From Streptomyces chrestomyceticus JCM 4735 (GTDB lineage: Bacteria; Actinomycetota; Actinomycetes; Streptomycetales; Streptomycetaceae), in the NCBI RefSeq assembly GCF_003865135.1, contig NZ_BHZC01000001.1:7626001-7690000 (forward strand): a DNA stretch of 64,000 bases, in the 5' to 3' direction. This document shows positions 1-8,597 of the stretch, one piece after another. How positions within the stretch are numbered: the first letter of the stretch is position 1; each line of letters opens with the position of its first letter. The notes beneath the pieces were generated by a model. The model saw nothing but the letters and a program-made list of their open reading frames with translations, did no database searches and was not told the origin of the DNA. The translations under genes and the position numbers were made by a program.

Positions 1-504
1 GCCCTTGAGTGGATACAGGATGCGGACGCCGCGCGCGTCGTCGGCCAACTGGAACAGGTCGCGGTCGCCGGTGACGATGTCGACCGGCCCGGTGGCGCGG
101 GCGGTGAGGGTGCCGATGATGTCGTCCGCCTCGTACCCGGCGGCGCCGACCCGGGCGATGCCCAGCGCGTCGAGCACTTCCTCGATCACCGGGACCTGCG
201 GGGAGAGGGTGTCCGGAATCTCCTCGGCGTCGGGCTCGGGGGAGCCGGACGGTGCCTCCTCGGCGACGCGGTGCGCCTTGTACGAGGGGATGAGGTCGAC
301 CCGCCACTGCGGACGCCAGTCGAAGTCCATGCAGGCCACCAGGTCGTCGGGCTGGTGGTCCTGGACGAGGCGGGCGATGAAGTCCAGCAGGCCGCGCACC
401 GCGTTCACCGGCGTGCCGTCCGGCGCCCGGACCGACTCCGGCACGCCGAAATAGGCGCGGAAGTAGAGGGAGGCGGTGTCGAGAAGCATCAGGCGTCGAG
501 TCAC
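1..504 (-). CDS. 5'-3' exonuclease, N-terminal part (runs off the window)
   Basis: The first 168 codons of a minus-strand gene are visible; the 3' end lies outside the window. The translation begins with GTG and soon reads [15 protein letters not shown], the N-terminal metal-binding strand of the PIN-like 5'-3' exonuclease fold found in the N-terminal domain of DNA polymerase [25 protein letters not shown] and [10 protein letters not shown] follow; these are the acidic metal ligands and the helical arch region of the family. Such stand-alone proteins remove 5' flaps and RNA primers during repair and lagging-strand synthesis. The GTG at 504 is the upstream start; an in-frame ATG five codons later is an alternative. 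It is divergent from the betaine transporter. The family call is firm; the exact substrate cannot be told from sequence. Confidence 0.88.
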   Translation of the reverse strand, partial: MTRRLMLLDTASLYFRAYFGVPESVRAPDGTPVNAVRGLLDFIARLVQDHQPDDLVACMDFDWRPQWRVDLIPSYKAHRVAEEAPSGSPEPDAEEIPDTLSPQVPVIEEVLDALGIARVGAAGYEADDIIGTLTARATGPVDIVTGDRDLFQLADDARGVRILYPLKG

Positions 505-634
505 ACCCCGATGATGCCGTACCTCCGGTGGTGCGGCCGGGCGGTGCCGCGGGGACGGGTCGGGCGGGCGTGTGAACTGAGTCACTAATGTGTTTGTCAT
601 TTTGTAAAGGGGGCAGGCGCGCGGCCGGAGCGGG

Positions 635-663
635 ACCGGTGGATATTCAACATTTCCACCGGT
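635..663. promoter_or_regulatory. Inverted repeat upstream of betaine ABC operon
   Basis: Perfect 9-bp arms ACCGGTGGA and TCCACCGGT flank an AT-rich 11-bp spacer (TATTCAACATT). It lies about 80 bp upstream of the ATPase start, in the divergent region with the exonuclease gene. The geometry suits either an operator or a hairpin in the leader. No regulator is encoded nearby, so which one is unknown. Confidence 0.45.
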
Positions 664-745
664 TAACGGCGGGCCCGACCCGTGCACGCTCCACGACCTG
701 CCGACGGGGGTGGCGGGTCGTACACAGTCAATTCGAGAGGTGTAT

Positions 746-2095
746 GTGGCCAGGCTGCAAGCCGAGCACGTCTACAAAGTGTTCGGGAGACGACCCGAGG
801 ACGCCGTACGACGGCTCGAAGACGGTGCGAGCCGCGAGGAGCTGCGGGCCGACGGAACGACCGCCGCGGTGATCGACGCGTCGTTCTCCGTGGACGAGGG
901 CCAGATCTTCGTCGTCATGGGTCTGTCCGGATCCGGTAAGTCCACGCTGCTGCGGACCCTGAACGGGCTGCTGGAGCCGACCGCCGGAAGCGTCCGGTTC
1001 GACGGTCAGGACCTGACCTCGCTGAGCGACAAGGAACTGCGCAAGGTCCGCTCCGAGAAGATTTCCATGGTCTTCCAGCACTTCGCGCTCTTCCCGCACC
1101 GCAGCGTGCTGGAGAACGCCGCGTACGGGCTGGAGGTCCAGGGCGTCCCCCGGGCCGAACGCGAGAAGCGCGCCACCGAGGCACTGCACCTCGCGGGCCT
1201 CGAAGGCTGGGAGAAGTCCTGGCCCGACGAGCTGTCCGGCGGCATGCAGCAGCGGGTGGGCCTGGCCCGCGCGCTGGCCACCGACGCCGACCTGCTGCTG
1301 ATGGACGAGTCCTTCAGCGCGCTGGACCCGCTGATCCGCCGCGACATGCAGGACCAGCTCCTGGAGCTCCAGAAGACGCTGAAGAAGACCATCGTCTTCA
1401 TCACCCACGACCTGAACGAGGCCATGCGCCTCGGCGACCGGATCGCCGTCATGCGCGACGGCCGCATCGTGCAGATCGGCAGCGCCGAGGACATCCTCCT
1501 CACCCCCGCCAACGACTACGTGGCCTCCTTCATCCAGGACGTCGACCGCTCGCGGGTGCTCACCGCCGGGGCCATCATGGTCGACGTCGACGAGGTGCTG
1601 GGCAGCACTTCGGACAACGGCGAGGAGATCCGTACGGCCGAGGACTTCCTCGCCGCCGCACCCGCCACGGTCCCCCTGGACACGCCGGTCGCGGAGCTGT
1701 TCGGCCCCTGCTCGGCCGGGACCGTACCGGTCGCCGTCGTCGACGCGGCCGGTGCGCCGGCCGGCGCGGTGCCGGTGCAGCGGCTGCTGTCCGTACTGAG
1801 CGAAGGCGGACAGCCGGGCGGAACCACCGGACAGGCGGACGCCGCGAAGACGGACGCCGGGCAGAAGACGGACGCCGCGAAGACGGACACGCCGAAGCCG
1901 GACGCCACGAAGACCAAGACCGCGGACACGCGAGTCGTGGAGGCCGAAGCCGCGCAGGCGGAGACCGCGGGCACGAAGGCCGACGCCGACGGCAAGAAGA
2001 CGGCCGCCGACGGCAAGGCGGACGTCCAGCCCGACGGAAAACCCGCCGGCATGACGGGCGGCAAGCCCGAGGGCAAGGTGATCGCCGGTGCCTAG
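746..2095 (+). CDS. Glycine betaine/proline ABC transporter ATP-binding protein
   Basis: A 449-residue ATPase that would energise uptake of glycine betaine, proline betaine or related compatible solutes. Visible motifs: Walker [10 protein letters not shown] (59-67), Q-loop near 111, signature LSGGMQQ (163-169), Walker B LLLMDE (183-188) and the switch histidine in FITHD (221). The N-terminal extension before Walker A and a degenerate CBS-like segment (about 300-350) are typical of ProV/OpuAA. The last ~95 residues are an unusual low-complexity tail of repeated Ala-Lys-Thr-Asp-Ala blocks. The GTG at 746 is preferred over an ATG at 710 because GAGAGG lies just upstream and the homologous region starts there. 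It overlaps the permease gene by 8 bp, so the two form an operon. Confidence 0.93.
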   Translation: MARLQAEHVYKVFGRRPEDAVRRLEDGASREELRADGTTAAVIDASFSVDEGQIFVVMGLSGSGKSTLLRTLNGLLEPTAGSVRFDGQDLTSLSDKELRKVRSEKISMVFQHFALFPHRSVLENAAYGLEVQGVPRAEREKRATEALHLAGLEGWEKSWPDELSGGMQQRVGLARALATDADLLLMDESFSALDPLIRRDMQDQLLELQKTLKKTIVFITHDLNEAMRLGDRIAVMRDGRIVQIGSAEDILLTPANDYVASFIQDVDRSRVLTAGAIMVDVDEVLGSTSDNGEEIRTAEDFLAAAPATVPLDTPVAELFGPCSAGTVPVAVVDAAGAPAGAVPVQRLLSVLSEGGQPGGTTGQADAAKTDAGQKTDAAKTDTPKPDATKTKTADTRVVEAEAAQAETAGTKADADGKKTAADGKADVQPDGKPAGMTGGKPEGKVIAGA

Positions 2096-4685
2096 AATCG
2101 ATGTCGGCTCCTGGGCCAACACCTGCGTCGAATGGCTGCGCGGCCACCTCGCGTGGCTCTTCGACTTCGTCTCGCACGTCCTGACGGCCATGTACAACGG
2201 CATCGAGGCGGTCCTGACCGCCCCGCAGCCGTTCCTGCTGATGGGCATCTTCGCGGTGCTCGCCTGGTGGCTGCGCGGCCTGCCGGCCGCCGTCCTCACC
2301 TTCGCCGGCTTCGCGCTGATCGACTCGATCGAGCAGTGGCAGGCCACCATGCAGTCCCTGTCGCTGGTGCTGGTCGCCTGCATCATCACCATCGTCGTCG
2401 CGGTGCCGCTCGGCATCTGGGCGGCCCGCAACCGCGTCGTCGGCGGCGCGCTGCGCCCGGTCCTGGACCTGATGCAGACGATGCCCGCGATGGTCTACCT
2501 GATCCCCGGCATCCTCTTCTTCGGCATCGGCGTGATGCCCGGCATGGTGGCGACCGTCATCTTCTCGATGCCGCCCGCCGTCCGGATGACCGAGCTGGGC
2601 ATCCGGCAGGTGGACGGGGAACTGGTCGAGGCGGCCGAGGCGTTCGGTACGCACCCGCGCCGCACCCTCTTCCGGGTGCAGCTCCCGCTGGCGCTGCCCA
2701 CGATCATGGCCGGTATCAACCAGGTCATCATGCTGGCGCTGTCCATGGTCGTCATCGCCGGCATGGTCGGCGCGGAGGGCCTGGGCTCGTCGGTCTACAA
2801 CGCGGTCAGCTCCGTGAACGTGGCCCTCGGCTTCGAGGCCGGTCTCGCCGTCGTCATCCTCGCCATGTACCTGGACCGGATGACCGGCGCCCTCAACGAG
2901 CGGGTCTCGCCGCTGGGCCGCCGCGCGCTGGCCAAGGCGCAGGCCGCGCTGGGCGGCGCGAAGTTCCTGTACTGGAAGCCCGCCACGTCCGTCGCGATGG
3001 TCGGCGTGGTCGTGCTCGCGCTGGTCGCGGGCGGTCTGAACGTCTTCGGCAAGGACGGCGCGAAGACCGACGGCGGCGGCCGCCCGATCACCCTCGGGTA
3101 CGTCAACTGGGACGAGGGCAAGGCCACCACGTACCTGTGGAAGGAAATCCTCGAACAGCGCGGCTTCAAGCCGAAGGCGCAGGCCCTGGAGGCCGGCGCG
3201 CTGTTCACCGGGCAGGCCCGCGGCGACATCGACGTGCAGACCAACGCCTGGCTGCCCACCACGCACGCCGAGTACTACAAGAAGTACCAGGACAAGCTCG
3301 AAGACCTCGGCGCCTGGTACGACAAGACCTCGCTGGAGATCGCGGTCCCGTCGTACATGAAGGACGTCAAGAGCCTCGACGACCTCAAGGGCAGGGCGGG
3401 CGAGTTCGGCGGCAAGATCACCGGCATCGAGCCGGGCGCCGGCGAGATGAAGATCCTCAAGGACAAGGTCCTCAAGGACTACGGCCTGGCGGACGAGTAC
3501 AAGGTCGCCGAGTCCAGCACCGCGTCCATGCTCACCGAGCTGGACCGCGCGTACGCGGCCAAGAAGCCGATCGCCGTCACGCTGTGGTCGCCGCACTGGG
3601 CGTACGACAAGTACGACCTGACCAAGCTCGAAGACCCCAAGGGCTCCTTCGGCTCCGGTGACAGCCTGCACCTGCTGGGCCGCAAGGGCTTCGCCCAGGA
3701 CGAGCCCGAGGTCGCCAAGTGGATGAAGAACTTCCACCTGGACGAGAAGCAGCTCACCAGCCTGGAGAACGAGGTCAAGAGCGCCGGCGAGGGCCACGAG
3801 CAGGACGGTGTGCGCAACTGGCTGAAGAAGAACCCGGGCCTGGTCGACAAGTTCGCGCCGTCGGCGAACGCCACGTACGCCAAGGGCAAGGACGCCGGGG
3901 CGGCGCCGAACATCGGCTACCCGGCGTGGGACGAGGGCATCGCCACCACGTACCTGTGGAAGAACGTTCTGGAGAAGCGCGGCTACAAGCCGAACATCCG
4001 CAACCTGGACGTCGGCCCGATGTGGACCGGCCTGTCCAGCGGGCAGATCGACGTCGAGTTCGACGGGTGGCTGCCGGTCGCGCAGAAGCAGTACTGGGAC
4101 CAGTACAAGGACGATCTCGTCGACATCGGCGCCTGGTACGACAAGACGTCGCTGGAGATCGCGGTGCCGTCCTACGTCAAGGACGTCAAGACGCTGGACG
4201 ACCTGCGTGAGCACCAGGACGAGTTCAAGGGCAAGATCATCGGCATCGAGCCGGGCACCGGTGAGATGAAGCGCCTGAAGGACACCGTCGCCCCCGCGTA
4301 CGGCCTCCAGGACTTCCAGATCACCGAGGCCGGCACCAGCTCCATGCTGGCCGAGCTGGACCGCGCCTACGCCAAGAAGGAGCCGATCGCGGTCGTGCTC
4401 TGGTCGCCGCACTGGGCGTACAGCAAGTACGACCTGACCAAGCTCGCCGACCCGAAGCACACCTGGGGCGACAACAACCAGATCAAGTCGCTGGGCCACA
4501 AGAGCTTCCCGGAGAAGTTCCCGGAGTTCGACGGCTGGCTGAAGAACTGGAAGATGTCGCCCGAGGAGCTGGGCAGCCTGGAGAAGGAGATCCAGGACGC
4601 CGGCAAGGGCCACGAGAACGACGGTGTCGAGAAGTGGATCGACGCCCACCCGGGCATCGTCGACAAGATGGCGCCGGTGAAGTGA
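2088..4685 (+). CDS. Betaine ABC permease fused to two tandem substrate-binding domains
   Basis: An 865-residue ProW-ProX fusion. Residues ~45-270 are the membrane-spanning BPD_transp domain with its cytoplasmic coupling loop (EAAEAFGTHPRRTLF); one further TM helix (~295-315) tethers the extracytoplasmic part. Two OpuAC-type domains follow (~332-590 and ~606-860). Both keep the aromatic ligand-cage motifs: NWDEG and AWDEG, AWLP and GWLP, and LWSPHWAY in each. Both also share KTSLEIAVPSY. One binding domain per permease is usual, so the duplication is notable. The first domain has ALFTGQARGDIDVQT where the second has PMWTGLSSGQIDVEF, so ligand preference may differ. The GTG start overlaps the end of the ATPase gene. 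A hairpin follows the stop. Confidence 0.93.
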   Translation: MPRIDVGSWANTCVEWLRGHLAWLFDFVSHVLTAMYNGIEAVLTAPQPFLLMGIFAVLAWWLRGLPAAVLTFAGFALIDSIEQWQATMQSLSLVLVACIITIVVAVPLGIWAARNRVVGGALRPVLDLMQTMPAMVYLIPGILFFGIGVMPGMVATVIFSMPPAVRMTELGIRQVDGELVEAAEAFGTHPRRTLFRVQLPLALPTIMAGINQVIMLALSMVVIAGMVGAEGLGSSVYNAVSSVNVALGFEAGLAVVILAMYLDRMTGALNERVSPLGRRALAKAQAALGGAKFLYWKPATSVAMVGVVVLALVAGGLNVFGKDGAKTDGGGRPITLGYVNWDEGKATTYLWKEILEQRGFKPKAQALEAGALFTGQARGDIDVQTNAWLPTTHAEYYKKYQDKLEDLGAWYDKTSLEIAVPSYMKDVKSLDDLKGRAGEFGGKITGIEPGAGEMKILKDKVLKDYGLADEYKVAESSTASMLTELDRAYAAKKPIAVTLWSPHWAYDKYDLTKLEDPKGSFGSGDSLHLLGRKGFAQDEPEVAKWMKNFHLDEKQLTSLENEVKSAGEGHEQDGVRNWLKKNPGLVDKFAPSANATYAKGKDAGAAPNIGYPAWDEGIATTYLWKNVLEKRGYKPNIRNLDVGPMWTGLSSGQIDVEFDGWLPVAQKQYWDQYKDDLVDIGAWYDKTSLEIAVPSYVKDVKTLDDLREHQDEFKGKIIGIEPGTGEMKRLKDTVAPAYGLQDFQITEAGTSSMLAELDRAYAKKEPIAVVLWSPHWAYSKYDLTKLADPKHTWGDNNQIKSLGHKSFPEKFPEFDGWLKNWKMSPEELGSLEKEIQDAGKGHENDGVEKWIDAHPGIVDKMAPVK

Positions 4686-4710
4686 GGCGCTGACCCACCA
4701 GCACCGCACG

Positions 4711-4746
4711 GGCCCCGCCCCTGGCTGTACGGCCGGGGGCGGGGCC
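4711..4746 (+). terminator. Hairpin terminator after betaine operon
   Basis: An 11-bp GC stem (GGCCCCGCCCC with GGGGCGGGGCC) and a 14-nt loop, 26 bp after the permease stop. There is no long T-run, as is common in Streptomyces terminators. Confidence 0.65.
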
Positions 4747-4775
4747 TTCCCGCGTCGGGTGCCGCCCCGCCCGCG

Positions 4776-4781
4776 TACGGT
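4776..4781 (+). promoter_or_regulatory. -10 element TACGGT of a probable leaderless transcript
   Basis: TACGGT (TANNNT class) lies 6 nt before the ATG at 4788, and no Shine-Dalgarno sequence can fit between. This arrangement predicts transcription starting at the start codon. Confidence 0.4.
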
Positions 4782-4787
4782 GGGGTG

Positions 4788-5537
4788 ATGACGACCGGTC
4801 AGCACCGCGCCCCGCGCGTGGTCTCCCTCGTGCCCTCCCTCACCGAGGCCGTGGCCGCCACCGCGCCCGACCTGCTCGTCGGCGTCACCGACTGGTGCAG
4901 TCACCCCGCCGGGCTGGACGCGCCGCGCGTCGGCGGCACCAAGAACCCGGACACCGCCCGCATCGCCGCCCTCGCGCCCGATCTCGTGCTGGCCAACGAG
5001 GAGGAGAACCGGGCGCCGGACCTCGGCGCCCTGCGGGCCGCCGGACTGGACGTCCTGGTCACCGAGATCCGCGACCTGGACCAGGCGCTGCGCGAACTGG
5101 AACGGGTCCTGGTGCGTGGCTGCCGGCTGCCCAGGCCCGGCTGGCTGGACGACGCGGCGGACGCCTGGCGGGACGTACGGGCCGGGGCCGGGGCGGCGGA
5201 CGCGCGCGGCGCCGTGGTGCCGATCTGGCGGCGGCCCTGGATGGTGCTGGGGCGCGACACCTTCGCGGGCGACCTGCTCGCCCGGCTCGGAGTGCGGAAC
5301 CTCTACGCGGACCACGCCGAGCGGTATCCGCGCGTCCCGGCCGAGGAGCTGAACGCGCGCGGCGCCGACCTGGTGGTGCTCCCGGACGAGCCGTACCGCT
5401 TCACGGCGGACGACGGCCCCGAGGCGTTCCCGGGGCTGCCGTCCGCGCTGGTCAGCGGGCGTCATCTGACGTGGTACGGGCCGTCGTTGGCGGCGGCGCC
5501 GGCGGTGCTCGGGGCCGCGCTGGACGCGGCCCGCTGA
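4788..5537 (+). CDS. BtuF-like helical-backbone metal receptor family protein
   Basis: A 249-residue protein related to the periplasmic cobalamin/iron-siderophore-binding fold (TroA/BtuF). It begins RVVSLVPSLTEAVAA and continues with VGVTDWCSHPAG, VGGTKNPD, IAALAPDLVLANEEENR and, near the end, LPDEPYRF, all typical of BtuF-like proteins. There is no signal peptide or lipobox, so unlike transporter-associated homologues it is probably cytoplasmic, and no permease or ATPase gene adjoins it. The ATG at 4788 is favoured over the GTG at 4785 because of the -10 spacing. It converges with the TDT transporter, with only 6 bp between the stops. Its ligand is unknown. Confidence 0.78.
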   Translation: MTTGQHRAPRVVSLVPSLTEAVAATAPDLLVGVTDWCSHPAGLDAPRVGGTKNPDTARIAALAPDLVLANEEENRAPDLGALRAAGLDVLVTEIRDLDQALRELERVLVRGCRLPRPGWLDDAADAWRDVRAGAGAADARGAVVPIWRRPWMVLGRDTFAGDLLARLGVRNLYADHAERYPRVPAEELNARGADLVVLPDEPYRFTADDGPEAFPGLPSALVSGRHLTWYGPSLAAAPAVLGAALDAAR

Positions 5538-5543
5538 GCGGAG

Positions 5544-6851
5544 CTACCGGGGGCGCGGGGCCGCCGGAGCTTCAGCGGTCACGGAGGCCCCGGAGGAGAC
5601 CGCCGCCGTGGCACCCGCCGGAGCCGCGGCGGCCACCGGAGCCACCGTGCCCGCCGGAGCCGAAGGCACCAGCCGGGGCGCGATCGCGGTCGCGCCCGCC
5701 AGGGCCGCCGCACCCGGCTTCTCCGGCGGCGCCACGAGGAGCTGACCGCGCGCCAGCCCCAGCGCGGTACGGGCCCCGGCCGTCAGCCAGGCCGCCACCA
5801 GCACGGCGAACAGCCCCACCGCGAGCCAGGTGAAGGCGGCGAGCCCGGTGTGCCGCGCCAGTCCGGCCGCGCCCGTCACGCACGTACCGACCGGGAAGGT
5901 GAACGCCCACCAGGTCATCGAGAACGTCATCCCGGCCCGGAAGGCCCGCCCCACCAGGGCCGCCGCCAGCACCAGCCACAGCAGCGCGAAGCCGGTGACC
6001 GGCACGCCGTACAGCAGCGCGAAGCCGCTCATCGCCTGCGCGTACCCGGCGCCGACCGCGCCCGGCGCGGCGTCCGCGAGGTTGTTCACCGCGGTCGTGG
6101 ACTGGCCGAGCGGCCCGAGGACGAGGAACAGTGTCGGGCTCAGCGCGAGCGGCAGCGGGCCGTGGTGGATCAGCCGGGCCAGCACCAGCGGCAGCACCAG
6201 CAGGGTGGCCAGCAGCGACATCCCGAACATGGCGTAACAGGCGAGCAGCATCGCCTCCCGCCACTGCCCGGCCGGCAGGTGCGGCACCAGGCCGGGGCCG
6301 AGCGCCGCGGAGACCATCGGCGCGACCAGCGGCAGGATCCACACGGGGGAGGCGGTGCCGGCCTCGATCCGGTGCCGGGCCACCATCAGGTACGGCACCG
6401 CCGCGGCCGCGGCGAGGCCCACCGCCGTACCGGCGCACCACAGGACCGCGTCGGCGGCGACGGCGGTCCGTTCGCCGAGCACGTCCGGGCCGACGGCGAG
6501 CGTCCCGCCGCCGACCGCCAGCAGGGCCATCGCCAGGCAGCCGTAGAACGGCGCCACCGCCGGGTCGAGCAGGTGGCGCCGCGCCTGGTCGGTGTGGCGG
6601 AGCCAGTGGACGGTACGGGCGGTGAGCAGGACCGCCAGCAGGACGGCGGACAGCGCCCAGACAACGACGTACGCGCCGCGCAGACCGGGGGAGTGCAACG
6701 GCAGGGCCGCGCCGGCGTTGGCGACGATGGCGGTGCCCATGACGGCGGCGTACCAGTTGGGGCCGAGGTGACGCAGGGCCGGGGACGTGCCGGAGGAGCG
6801 GGCGGAGAGACGGGGGCCGGGGCGGGCGGAAAGCTGCGTCAGGGGTGGCAT
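5544..6851 (-). CDS. TDT-family (tellurite-resistance/dicarboxylate, SLAC1-like) transporter
   Basis: A 435-residue integral membrane protein with about ten hydrophobic helices. It opens with HLGPNWYAAVMGTAIVANAG, the first helix motif of TDT transporters, which export sulfite, malate or other anions. Later motifs are GPLGQSTTAVNNL and TFSMTWWAFTFPVGT. The C-terminal ~70 residues are Ala/Pro-rich and probably disordered. The start is uncertain: ATG at 6851 gives the shorter product, and an in-frame GTG at 6875 adds eight residues. It is divergent from a LysR gene, the usual arrangement when a LysR protein controls its neighbour exporter. The substrate cannot be read from the sequence. Confidence 0.85.
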   Translation of the reverse strand: MPPLTQLSARPGPRLSARSSGTSPALRHLGPNWYAAVMGTAIVANAGAALPLHSPGLRGAYVVVWALSAVLLAVLLTARTVHWLRHTDQARRHLLDPAVAPFYGCLAMALLAVGGGTLAVGPDVLGERTAVAADAVLWCAGTAVGLAAAAAVPYLMVARHRIEAGTASPVWILPLVAPMVSAALGPGLVPHLPAGQWREAMLLACYAMFGMSLLATLLVLPLVLARLIHHGPLPLALSPTLFLVLGPLGQSTTAVNNLADAAPGAVGAGYAQAMSGFALLYGVPVTGFALLWLVLAAALVGRAFRAGMTFSMTWWAFTFPVGTCVTGAAGLARHTGLAAFTWLAVGLFAVLVAAWLTAGARTALGLARGQLLVAPPEKPGAAALAGATAIAPRLVPSAPAGTVAPVAAAAPAGATAAVSSGASVTAEAPAAPRPR

Positions 6852-6900
6852 GTCTTCCAGGGTCGGCCCGCGCACCGCCTGCCACCAGGGACCTCGCGCC

Positions 6901-6926
6901 TATGAGGCCATAAGGTGGGGTTATGG
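6901..6926. promoter_or_regulatory. LysR-type operator overlapping the regulator's start codon
   Basis: Two overlapping inverted repeats sit in the TDT/LysR intergenic region: TATG-aggc-CATA (6901-6912) and CCATAA-ggtgggg-TTATGG (6908-6926). The second contains a T-N11-A core (TAA...TTA), the classic LysR box. It covers the -10 element TAAGGT (6911-6916) and the ATG at 6923, so binding would block expression of the regulator itself. Confidence 0.6.
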
Positions 6927-7867
6927 GTGCAGGAAATGAAGGCCAGGCGGCGGACCCGGTGGTTCCGCTCTCGCACCGGGTACCGGACCTCGGCGCGCTG
7001 GAGCTGCTGCTCGCCGTCGCCCGGCTCGGCAGCCTCGGGCGGGCGGCCCGCGAGCGGGGCATCAGCCAGCCCGCCGCCAGCAGCCGCCTCCGCTCGATGG
7101 AGCGGCAACTGGGCGTCGCCCTCGTCGAGCGCTCGCCGCGCGGCTCGCGCCTGACGGACGCGGGCGCCCTGGTCACGGACTGGGCGCGGCAGGTGGTGGA
7201 GGCCGCCGAGGCGTTCGACGCGGGTGCGCAGGCGCTGCGCGGGCGGCGGGACTCGCGGCTGCGGGTCGCCGCCAGTATGACCATCGCCGAGTACCTGCTG
7301 CCGGGCTGGCTGATCGCGCTGCGCGCGCAGCGCCCGGACACCGCGGTCTCCCTGCTGGCCGGGAACTCCGCCGCCGTCGCCGAGCGGCTGCTCGCGGGGG
7401 AGGCGGACCTCGGGTTCGTGGAGGGGCTGGACGTGCCCGCCGGGCTGGACGGCGCGGTCATCGGCCACGACCGCCTGGTGGTGGTCGCCGCGCCCGCCCA
7501 CCCGTGGGCCCGGCGCCGTACGGAGCTGACGGCGGCCGAACTCGCCGCGACCCCGCTGATCCTGCGCGAACGCGGTTCCGGCACCCGGCAGGTCCTGGAC
7601 GCGGCACTGGCCGGGCACGGCGGGCTCGCGGCACCGCTGCTGGAGCTGGCCTCCACGACGGCGGTCAAGGCCGCCGCGGTGAGCGGCGCCGGGCCGTCGG
7701 TGCTGAGCGAACTGGCCGTGGGGGAGGAGCTGGCGGCCCGGCGGCTGGTCGAGGTCCCGGTGCTCGGCACGCCCTTCGGCCGCGAGCTGCGGGCCGTCTG
7801 GCCCGCCGGACAGCGGCCCGCGGGCCCGGCCCGCCACCTGCTGGGGCTGACCCGGGCCCTGCCCTGA
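6923..7867 (+). CDS. LysR-family transcriptional regulator
   Basis: A 314-residue regulator. The winged helix-turn-helix occupies about 22-85 (LELLLAVARLGSLGRAARE, then SQPAASSRLRSMERQLGVAL), and the periplasmic-binding-fold effector domain runs from ~110 to 305. The ATG lies 6 nt after TAAGGT with no ribosome-binding site, so translation is probably leaderless. An operator-like palindrome covers the start. It probably represses itself and controls the divergent TDT transporter. Its stop is 22 bp from the convergent secreted-protein gene. Confidence 0.9.
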   Translation: MGAGNEGQAADPVVPLSHRVPDLGALELLLAVARLGSLGRAARERGISQPAASSRLRSMERQLGVALVERSPRGSRLTDAGALVTDWARQVVEAAEAFDAGAQALRGRRDSRLRVAASMTIAEYLLPGWLIALRAQRPDTAVSLLAGNSAAVAERLLAGEADLGFVEGLDVPAGLDGAVIGHDRLVVVAAPAHPWARRRTELTAAELAATPLILRERGSGTRQVLDAALAGHGGLAAPLLELASTTAVKAAAVSGAGPSVLSELAVGEELAARRLVEVPVLGTPFGRELRAVWPAGQRPAGPARHLLGLTRALP

Positions 7868-7891
7868 CCGGGGCGCGGCCGGGCGCCGGTC
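7866..7891. terminator. Possible bidirectional hairpin between convergent genes
   Basis: GACCGG and CCGGTC arms with an inner GCGC pairing span the short gap between the LysR stop and the convergent secreted-protein stop. The stem has a 2-nt bulge. The call rests on structure and position only. Confidence 0.35.
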
Positions 7892-8420
7892 AGCGGTCGG
7901 CCTGGTACGCCCCGGCCGCGCCGGTGGCGGTCCTGCCGTCGGGGGCGGTGTAGGTGAGGGTGCGGTCGCCGCGGATCTGGAACACGTTGGTGGGGCGCTG
8001 CTGGTTCCGGGGGTTGCAGACCGACACCGGGACGGTGAAGACGGTCTGATACCGGGACCCGTCGGTCATGGACACCCGTGTCACGAAGGTGACCACCCCC
8101 TTCTTGGCGGGGTTGCTGCCGTTCGGCGCCTCGAAGAACCAGGCGCCGACGGCCGAGGCCGAGGAGTCCGTGGGCACGACCGTGAGCGAGTGGTCCGCGT
8201 TGAACCGTACGGTCCGCACCTTGGTGCCGTCCTGGGTGTACGGCTTGGACAGCTCGAACCGGGCTCTGCCGCCTGCTTGCGGGGCCTGGACGTAGTCGCT
8301 CTCGCTGCCGCCGCACTGGCCGGGGGCGGCCACGGCGGAGCCGGGCTGGGTGAGGAGGGTGAGGGCCAGGGCGGCGGTGGCCCCCAGGGCGGCGGACTTC
8401 AGGTGGCGTCGGTCTGGCAT
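7890..8420 (-). CDS. Small secreted protein, unknown function
   Basis: A 176-residue protein with a Sec signal peptide: basic start MPDRRHLK, hydrophobic core, and cleavage expected near AVAAP (~30). The mature part is about 145 residues, probably beta-rich, with only two cysteines (in GQCGG and SVCNP) that could form a disulfide. I do not recognise the family. The ATG at 8420 is chosen because the signal peptide begins there; the reading frame continues upstream without a plausible signal. The ribosome-binding site is weak (GGAAG about 11 nt upstream). It lies downstream of the ethanolamine locus on the same strand, but the 177-bp gap suggests separate transcription. Confidence 0.7.
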   Translation of the reverse strand: MPDRRHLKSAALGATAALALTLLTQPGSAVAAPGQCGGSESDYVQAPQAGGRARFELSKPYTQDGTKVRTVRFNADHSLTVVPTDSSASAVGAWFFEAPNGSNPAKKGVVTFVTRVSMTDGSRYQTVFTVPVSVCNPRNQQRPTNVFQIRGDRTLTYTAPDGRTATGAAGAYQADR

Positions 8421-8597
8421 GGCGGAACCCACTTCCGTAAGAAGGACAGTGCTCGGCCTGGCTCGCCGCAGTCGGCTGAGCCCCCGGCGTCGACGCAGGT
8501 CAGCGCCGGTGCAGCGAGCGTATCCAGGCTCCGGGCGGAGATGACATCGCTGAATCGGGTGGGTTTGCCACCGCAATTTGCAGTGAAGGGGGTGCCT

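Noticed and set aside
1575..5465. Very long minus-strand open frame opposite the betaine operon
   Set aside because: It is antisense to clearly conserved plus-strand genes and reads as Arg/Gly/Val-rich shadow sequence, a common artefact in high-GC DNA.
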